A DNA stretch of 36,978 nt from an uncultured Spirochaetia bacterium (GTDB lineage Bacteria > Spirochaetota > Spirochaetia > JABEVK01). Below the pieces are notes generated by a model. That model saw only the letters and a program-made list of their open reading frames with translations. It had not been told where the DNA came from and did not search any database. This document shows positions 32,192 through 36,978 of the stretch, one piece after another (position 1 is the stretch's first letter; each line of letters starts with the position of its first letter). The stretch lies in the NCBI GenBank assembly GCA_937960645.1, contig CALGPJ010000022.1, positions 1 to 36,978 on the forward strand. The letters run 5' to 3'. A program made the position numbers and the translations under genes.

Positions 32192-35100
32192 ATGAAAAAG
32201 TCGTTTTTGATCGGGCTCGCGCTTTTCAGCCTGGTTTTCTCATGCACCAACCCCACCACCGATAGCCCCAACGGAGGCAATGATTCGGCCAGGTACCGGG
32301 TGGATGTTACCGTCGACACCGGCGGATTGACCCTCGACGTGTCGGTACAGGCCCGATCCGGTGGTACCATCGTCGAGGCCAACTATCTGGGTTCGAAATT
32401 TGTCCTGAACGATCTTTCCAGCGGCGAGTGGCAGATCCAGGCCTACGGTAGACTCTTTGGTCAGAATCCGGTTTTCTACTTTGCCGAGGAAACGCTGAGC
32501 GTCAACGGTGATTTGGGCATCAACCTCGCACTGCATCCATTCAAGGTGCTCACCCCTTATTCCAACAAAGAAAACAATTCCGTGGTGGCCCCGGGCGAGT
32601 CGATTACCCTCTATACCAGCACACCGGGCGCACAGATTTTTTATACCACGAATGGAAGCGTTCCCACAAACACTCCCAGCAGTACCAACTTTCTCTACGA
32701 CGCCAACTCTCCGATCACCCTAACGGAAAATACCACCCTGCGCGTTCGTGCGTTCAAGGCCGGACTCGAACCCAGCGAGGTCCGGGTGCTCAGTCTCCTC
32801 GTGGACAACAACCAGTCGACACCGCCCGCGATCAGCCCCTCCGCCGGAGCCTATCAGGATTCCGTATCCGTCTCCCTGAGTGCCGCCGCTGGCGCCACCA
32901 TCCGCTACACCACCGACGGATCGGATCCCGATGCCAACGCCCCCGTGTACACGGCCCCCTTCACCCTGACCGCGAACACCACGGTAAAAGCCCGTGCCTG
33001 GGAATCCGGCAAATCCCCCAGTCCGGTCACGAGTGCACTTTACACCCTCTCCCAAAACCCCGTCCCGGCTGAATCACCCAACTTCAGCCATGCCGGCGGC
33101 AACTACTCCCAGGCATTTTCGCTGACCCTGAGTGCTCCGGCGGGCTCCAGCATCCGCTATACCACGGATGGAAGCACCCCCGATGGCAATTCGCCGGTGT
33201 ATTCCTCCCCCATCGCTATCGCGGCAGGCACGACGACGGTCAGGGCCCTGGCGCAGGCTCCCGGCAAAACCGATTCTCCCGTAGTCAGCCACACCTACGT
33301 CGTCACCATCGGGCTGCCCCCTACCCAGCCGCCGACACCGAGCCCCCTGGGCGGTACCTACCCACAGGGAACCCAGATCTCCCTCAGCGCGGAACCCGGG
33401 GCCGTGATTTATTACAGCCTCGACGGCAGCGAGGTCAGCGAATCCAGCCCAACCTACTCCGGCCCGATCAGCCTTCCCGTCGGGGTCACGACCGTCAAGG
33501 CCCGCGCCCAATCGAGCGGTAAGGCCCTGTCGTCCCAAATCCAGGAAACCTATACCCTCGAAGCCACTCCCCAGGAGTACAAACTCTATTTTCATTATAC
33601 CGGCGCCGGAACCCCTCAGGCCTACGTGTGGTATGGCAATCCTGTGGTTCAGCCCTTCGGCACCTGGGCCAACACACAGCCTATGAGCTCTTCGGGTTCG
33701 GGCTGGTGGGTGGCCGACCTGGGCGCCAAGGGTGTGGCAACGAATCAGACCGTGGGGGTGATTTTCAAAATTGGGGACACCAAGCTCAGTGGGAACGCTG
33801 ACCTGTCTCGGACAGGAACCGGTTGGTGCCGAATGGAAAGCGGCCTGCCGGTATGGTACGACTTCAATCCGGACCAACCCGCCAAACCCAGCATCACGCT
33901 TTCCCCCAACGGGGGCTTTATCCAATCGACCCTGACGGTCAACGTGACCATCTCTGAAAACAATTCGCCGGTCACCTCGAAAACCTATTCCATCAACGGC
34001 AGTCAGCAAAACCTGACGGGTAACACCATCACCCTGGATGCAAGCGGTTTGAGCGAGGGACAGACCCTCACCCTCATCGTGAGCGCCACCAACGGCGTTG
34101 GCACCACCACCACGCCTCCGGCCGTGTTCACCAAGTCCAACGTGGTCAATCCCCCGGACACCCTGGGCGCCCTGTACTCGCCAACCGGCACCACTTTCCG
34201 AATCTGGAGCCCGGACCGCACCGACGTCAAACTCTACCTGGGCGGAACCAACGGATCGGGGGGACAGCTCTACACCCTGGCCAAACGGTCCAACTTCTCC
34301 GGCTACACCGATGTCTACGAAATTTCGATTCCCGGTGATCATCGCCACAAAGAGTACCAATTTCGGATCAACGGTGTTGGCGTCCGCGATCCTTACGGCG
34401 CCATGGTCAAGCCGGGAACAAACTGGAACATCGTGATGGATTTGAACAGGGCCTCCACCCTTCCTCAGAACAACAGCGTCAGCCGGCCGCCGCTGGCGCA
34501 CCGCGTGGACAGCGTGGTTTACGAGGTTCACGTGCGCGACTTCACCATCCACGAAAGCTCCGGAATGGACGCCGCCAAAAAGGGGAAGTTCCTTGGTATG
34601 GTCCAAACGGGAACACGCCTGCCGGGCAATCCGAGCATCAAGACCGGGCTGGACCACCTGGTCGAACTGGGCGTCACCCACGTCCAAATCCTGCCCTTCT
34701 ATGATTTCTCCACCCCGATGTACAATTGGGGCTACGATCCGGTGAATTACAATGTCCCCGAAGAACAGTACGCGATGGATCCCAACGACTACGACCGCCG
34801 GGTCCAGGAAGTCCGAGAAATGATCAAGGCCTTCCACGCCGCAGGTATTCGAGTCGTGATGGATGTGGTTTACAACCACACCTTCTCCAAAGAAATGTTC
34901 GAAAACATCACCGGCAAATACTACCACCCGGCCCCGACCGATCTTTCGGGATGCGGCAATTCCATCGATACCAGCCATGCCATGGTTCGCCGATTCATTC
35001 GAGATAGCCTGGAGTTCTGGGTGCGGGAATACGGTATAGACGGTTTCCGTTTCGACCTGATCGGGGTCTTCCATTACGACGCCGTTCGGGAATGGGGCGA

Positions 35101-36154
35101 ATACCTGAACCAGCAGTATCCCGATCGCAATCTTCTCCTCTACGGGGAGCCGTGGAACGGTTATGCTGCAGACCCCATCGAGCCCCAACGCGTCCGTCTC
35201 GGAACCGTTCCGAGTTTGGCAAACGCCCACGTCGGCGTCTTTAACCCCGCTTATCGAGAGTCGATCAAGGGCAACAACGACGGCACTTCCAGGGGGTACA
35301 TGTTCAACAACGGGATTGGCCAATGGTGGGGCTCCATGGCGGTAGGAATGCGTGGCTCGCTCAAGGCAGTCAATAACACCAATAACCTGCCCAACCTCTG
35401 GGACTCGATGTACGCCGTCAACCCCGAACAGGTGGTGAACTACATCAGCGCCCACGACAACTTCGGGCTCTGGGATAAGGTGTTTCTAAGTCTGAGTAGC
35501 AACGTCACGCAGAACTCGAGCCACCAGGTCCTGAGCCTGACACCGCCAGCCAACCTCGACTACGCTAAACGGGTTGCCCGCTTCGGCATGGGCATGGTGG
35601 TCACCAGCCAGGGCATTCCCTTCCTCCATGCCGGCGATGAGTTTTTACGCACCAAGACCAACAACGAAGACATGAATAGCGCTGGCTCCTGGAATTATGG
35701 CCAGCACGGGGGGACACACAACACATACAATGCCCCCGACAGCTTCAACGCGATCCGCTGGACTCGAAAAGCCAGCGAATCCGCAACTTTCAACTTCATT
35801 AAGGACCTGGTGGCCCTGCGCCGCTCACGTGTGGGCCTGCGTCTGCAGACATGGGACCAGATCAAAAACCGGATGGAGACTCGATTGAATGCCGGTGCGA
35901 ACGCATCGGGAGCCTCGGGTGTTCATCTGGTCCACGACGCAAATCTACCCGGGAACGTCTTTGTTTCTTACATCGACGAGGACAACAACACGGCCAATGG
36001 CTGGGAGGTGATTGTGGTTTTCAATTCGGGTAGCAATTGGACTCTCACTCCCCCTTCAGGAACCTGGCGCAAGATCTTCGGACCCAGCGGGACGGTAAAC
36101 GAATCGAACTTGATCTGCGAGGGTACTGCGGTCACGGTGTTTGTTCGACAATAA
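32192..36154 (+). CDS. Lipoprotein type I pullulanase with four CHB_HEX_C-like repeats and starch-binding modules
   Basis: A 1320-residue debranching enzyme that should cut alpha-1,6 bonds of pullulan, amylopectin and branched dextrins at the cell surface. MKKSFLIGLALFSLVFSC gives a lipidated Cys18. Residues ~130-457 hold four repeats resembling the chitobiase C-terminal module, each with an IRYTTDGS-like turn (about 149, 237, 321, 406). Residues ~462-560 look like a CBM25/26-type starch-binding module, ~565-650 are Ig-like, and ~657-750 are CBM48 (SPTGTTFRIWSPD). The GH13 domain has the type I pullulanase signature YNWGYDP (844-850), DVVYNH (891-896), nucleophile Asp955, acid/base Glu986 and Asp1089 in SAHDN. 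GGAGGAG lies about ten bases before the ATG. Long hydrophilic repeats probably lift the catalytic domain off the membrane. Confidence 0.95.
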   Translation: MKKSFLIGLALFSLVFSCTNPTTDSPNGGNDSARYRVDVTVDTGGLTLDVSVQARSGGTIVEANYLGSKFVLNDLSSGEWQIQAYGRLFGQNPVFYFAEETLSVNGDLGINLALHPFKVLTPYSNKENNSVVAPGESITLYTSTPGAQIFYTTNGSVPTNTPSSTNFLYDANSPITLTENTTLRVRAFKAGLEPSEVRVLSLLVDNNQSTPPAISPSAGAYQDSVSVSLSAAAGATIRYTTDGSDPDANAPVYTAPFTLTANTTVKARAWESGKSPSPVTSALYTLSQNPVPAESPNFSHAGGNYSQAFSLTLSAPAGSSIRYTTDGSTPDGNSPVYSSPIAIAAGTTTVRALAQAPGKTDSPVVSHTYVVTIGLPPTQPPTPSPLGGTYPQGTQISLSAEPGAVIYYSLDGSEVSESSPTYSGPISLPVGVTTVKARAQSSGKALSSQIQETYTLEATPQEYKLYFHYTGAGTPQAYVWYGNPVVQPFGTWANTQPMSSSGSGWWVADLGAKGVATNQTVGVIFKIGDTKLSGNADLSRTGTGWCRMESGLPVWYDFNPDQPAKPSITLSPNGGFIQSTLTVNVTISENNSPVTSKTYSINGSQQNLTGNTITLDASGLSEGQTLTLIVSATNGVGTTTTPPAVFTKSNVVNPPDTLGALYSPTGTTFRIWSPDRTDVKLYLGGTNGSGGQLYTLAKRSNFSGYTDVYEISIPGDHRHKEYQFRINGVGVRDPYGAMVKPGTNWNIVMDLNRASTLPQNNSVSRPPLAHRVDSVVYEVHVRDFTIHESSGMDAAKKGKFLGMVQTGTRLPGNPSIKTGLDHLVELGVTHVQILPFYDFSTPMYNWGYDPVNYNVPEEQYAMDPNDYDRRVQEVREMIKAFHAAGIRVVMDVVYNHTFSKEMFENITGKYYHPAPTDLSGCGNSIDTSHAMVRRFIRDSLEFWVREYGIDGFRFDLIGVFHYDAVREWGEYLNQQYPDRNLLLYGEPWNGYAADPIEPQRVRLGTVPSLANAHVGVFNPAYRESIKGNNDGTSRGYMFNNGIGQWWGSMAVGMRGSLKAVNNTNNLPNLWDSMYAVNPEQVVNYISAHDNFGLWDKVFLSLSSNVTQNSSHQVLSLTPPANLDYAKRVARFGMGMVVTSQGIPFLHAGDEFLRTKTNNEDMNSAGSWNYGQHGGTHNTYNAPDSFNAIRWTRKASESATFNFIKDLVALRRSRVGLRLQTWDQIKNRMETRLNAGANASGASGVHLVHDANLPGNVFVSYIDEDNNTANGWEVIVVFNSGSNWTLTPPSGTWRKIFGPSGTVNESNLICEGTAVTVFVRQ

Positions 36155-36161
36155 CTCGACC

Positions 36162-36200
36162 ATCCCCTGTCGGCGCCTCGTAGCGGCAGGGGATAAAATT
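36162..36200 (+). terminator. Hairpin after the pullulanase gene, possible terminator
   Basis: ATCCCCTG (36162-36169) pairs perfectly with CAGGGGAT (36187-36194), with further CG/CG pairing inside, eight bases after the stop. What follows is AAAATTTAA rather than a clean T run, so it is a weaker terminator candidate than the other two in the window. Confidence 0.55.
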
Positions 36201-36214
36201 TAAGGTGCCGCCCG

Positions 36215-36243
36215 TTGTGTTGATCCGAACGAGGTTCTATAAT
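36215..36243 (+). promoter_or_regulatory. Promoter of the Cache-domain sensor gene
   Basis: A perfect TATAAT (36238-36243) follows TTGTGT (36215-36220) after exactly 17 bases. The expected start of transcription is near 36250, inside or just before the GGGAGG ribosome binding site, giving a leader of about nine bases. Confidence 0.6.
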
Positions 36244-36258
36244 CGGGGGGGAGGCACC

Positions 36259-36978
36259 GTGAATCCTACATCAAAAACTCAAAGAAGTATCAAAAAACGG
36301 ATCCTCGTGACGACCATCTTTCTCATTATCGTGTCTATTGGGACCATTGGTGTCGTTTCGGAGTACGTGCTTGTCAAAAACAGCCAAGATTTGGCGGATG
36401 CCCTCCTCCCCAACATTGCCGGGGCTGCGGCACAGTCGATCAACAAAAACCTGAAAGCCATTCGCAATACCCTCGAAACAGCCGCAGCCCTGATCGATCT
36501 CCAGGCGAGTACCTGGGACAAACAACGTGAATTCCTCAACACCTTGAAAAAAAATTATGGCTTTGATCGGGTTGCCCTCATCGACCTGAACGGGAACGCC
36601 CAATTTTCCGACTATTCCACCATCGATGTCAGTGACCGGGATTACTTCCTGGGCGCGCGAAATGGTCAATTTACTATTTCAAAGGCTTTTCGTAACCGAA
36701 TTAACCAGCTAGCTACTTTGGCCTTTGCCGCGCCCATCTTGAATCGGGAAGAAGTCAGTGCCGTTCTCATGGCCGGCATCAACCTGGACTGGTTCAGCAA
36801 GGACATCAAGGCCCTTGACTTTGGGCAGACGGGCTTCGTGTTCGTGGTGGATAGGGAGGGCGGCATCCTGGCCCATCCAGATCAGGCCCAGGCCCTGAAA
36901 CTCCGCAACCCCATCGAGGAGGCCAAAAGCGATCCTGCCCAGGAAAGCTATGCCCGGTTAATCCGGCGCATGATTTCC
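36259..36978 (+). CDS. Membrane sensor with extracellular dCache domain (chemoreceptor or kinase), 3' end cut off by window
   Basis: The first 240 codons of a larger protein; the frame stays open to the last base. GTG 36259 has GGGAGG five bases upstream. A short basic N-terminus (RSIKKR) leads into one membrane helix, residues ~15-35 (ILVTTIFLIIVSIGTIGVVS). The rest is an extracytoplasmic Cache domain: FDRVALIDLNGNAQFSDYST, then the typical DVSDRDYFLGARNG, ISKAF, FAAPILN, VLMAGINLDWFS and TGFVFVVDREGGILAHP. Such domains bind small ligands in methyl-accepting chemotaxis proteins, histidine kinases and GGDEF proteins. The output domain is outside the window, so the class cannot be decided; a chemoreceptor fits the motility genes nearby. 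Confidence 0.88.
   Translation, partial: MNPTSKTQRSIKKRILVTTIFLIIVSIGTIGVVSEYVLVKNSQDLADALLPNIAGAAAQSINKNLKAIRNTLETAAALIDLQASTWDKQREFLNTLKKNYGFDRVALIDLNGNAQFSDYSTIDVSDRDYFLGARNGQFTISKAFRNRINQLATLAFAAPILNREEVSAVLMAGINLDWFSKDIKALDFGQTGFVFVVDREGGILAHPDQAQALKLRNPIEEAKSDPAQESYARLIRRMIS

Noticed and set aside
33074-35455. Antisense open frame of 793 codons inside the pullulanase gene
   Set aside because: It lies wholly opposite a gene with clear domains and catalytic motifs. The translation is low-complexity Gly/Val/Asp/His-rich sequence with no domain, as expected from the mirror of GC-biased codons.
1-36978. Genomic island, prophage or transposon
   Set aside because: I saw no integrase, transposase, tRNA attachment site or obvious change of base composition; the genes look like ordinary chromosomal content.

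Overview
The window is a gene-dense bacterial chromosome segment of fairly high GC. It looks most like a spirochaete or a close relative. The pointers are an alanyl-tRNA synthetase of only 602 residues with no C-terminal C-Ala domain (a form known from Borrelia and Treponema), a divergent FliG paralogue, and several lipoproteins with loose lipoboxes. This is inference; there is no rRNA or other decisive marker. I found no tRNA, rRNA, CRISPR array, insertion sequence or phage gene.

Layout. (1) 1-5150: the end of a GH13 alpha-amylase with a starch-binding domain and its terminator; a minus-strand protein joining an NMN adenylyltransferase-like domain to a methyltransferase; then a tandem universal stress protein and an ACR3-type arsenite exporter. 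(2) 5147-16255: eight minus-strand genes, probably one operon, read in the order thyX, flippase-like membrane protein, two-domain ABC ATPase, a large membrane-anchored propeller-like protein, an SLH lipoprotein, menA, a type II NADH dehydrogenase fused to a DoxX-like membrane domain, and a polyprenyl diphosphate synthase. Several of these genes share ATGA or GTGA stop/start junctions. The last three form a menaquinone/NADH respiratory module. (3) 16308-21463: a signalling and motility block with two overlapping PAS kinases, a convergent GAF-GGDEF diguanylate cyclase, a palindromic and tandem repeat cluster, a FliG-like protein and a TM2/winged-helix protein. (4) 21484-26929: short alaS and two convergent lipoprotein GH13 enzymes around a bidirectional terminator. 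(5) 26982-28620: minus-strand cluster of gamma-carbonic-anhydrase-like protein, single-domain response regulator, thioredoxin and a small protein of unknown role. (6) 28699-36978: prfC, a ZIP metal transporter, a voltage-gated-type potassium channel, a very large lipoprotein type I pullulanase, and the start of a Cache-domain sensor that runs off the window.

How the genes fit together. Four starch-active GH13 proteins, three of them lipoproteins, indicate a surface or periplasmic starch-degrading lifestyle: endo-amylase, two further amylases or glucosidases, and a debranching enzyme. The quinone module indicates NADH oxidation through a membrane quinone pool without proton-pumping complex I. 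The PAS, GGDEF, FliG and Cache genes point to a motile cell with c-di-GMP signalling.

Most interesting point. The two overlapping PAS kinases at 16308-18436 look complementary. The first has a phosphoacceptor histidine motif but a ruined ATPase domain; the second has a good ATPase domain but no histidine motif. They may form one obligate two-chain kinase. Other points worth a second look are the nucleotidyltransferase-methyltransferase fusion, the NDH-2/DoxX fusion, and the repeat cluster that seems to donate a -35 box to an apparently leaderless fliG-like gene.
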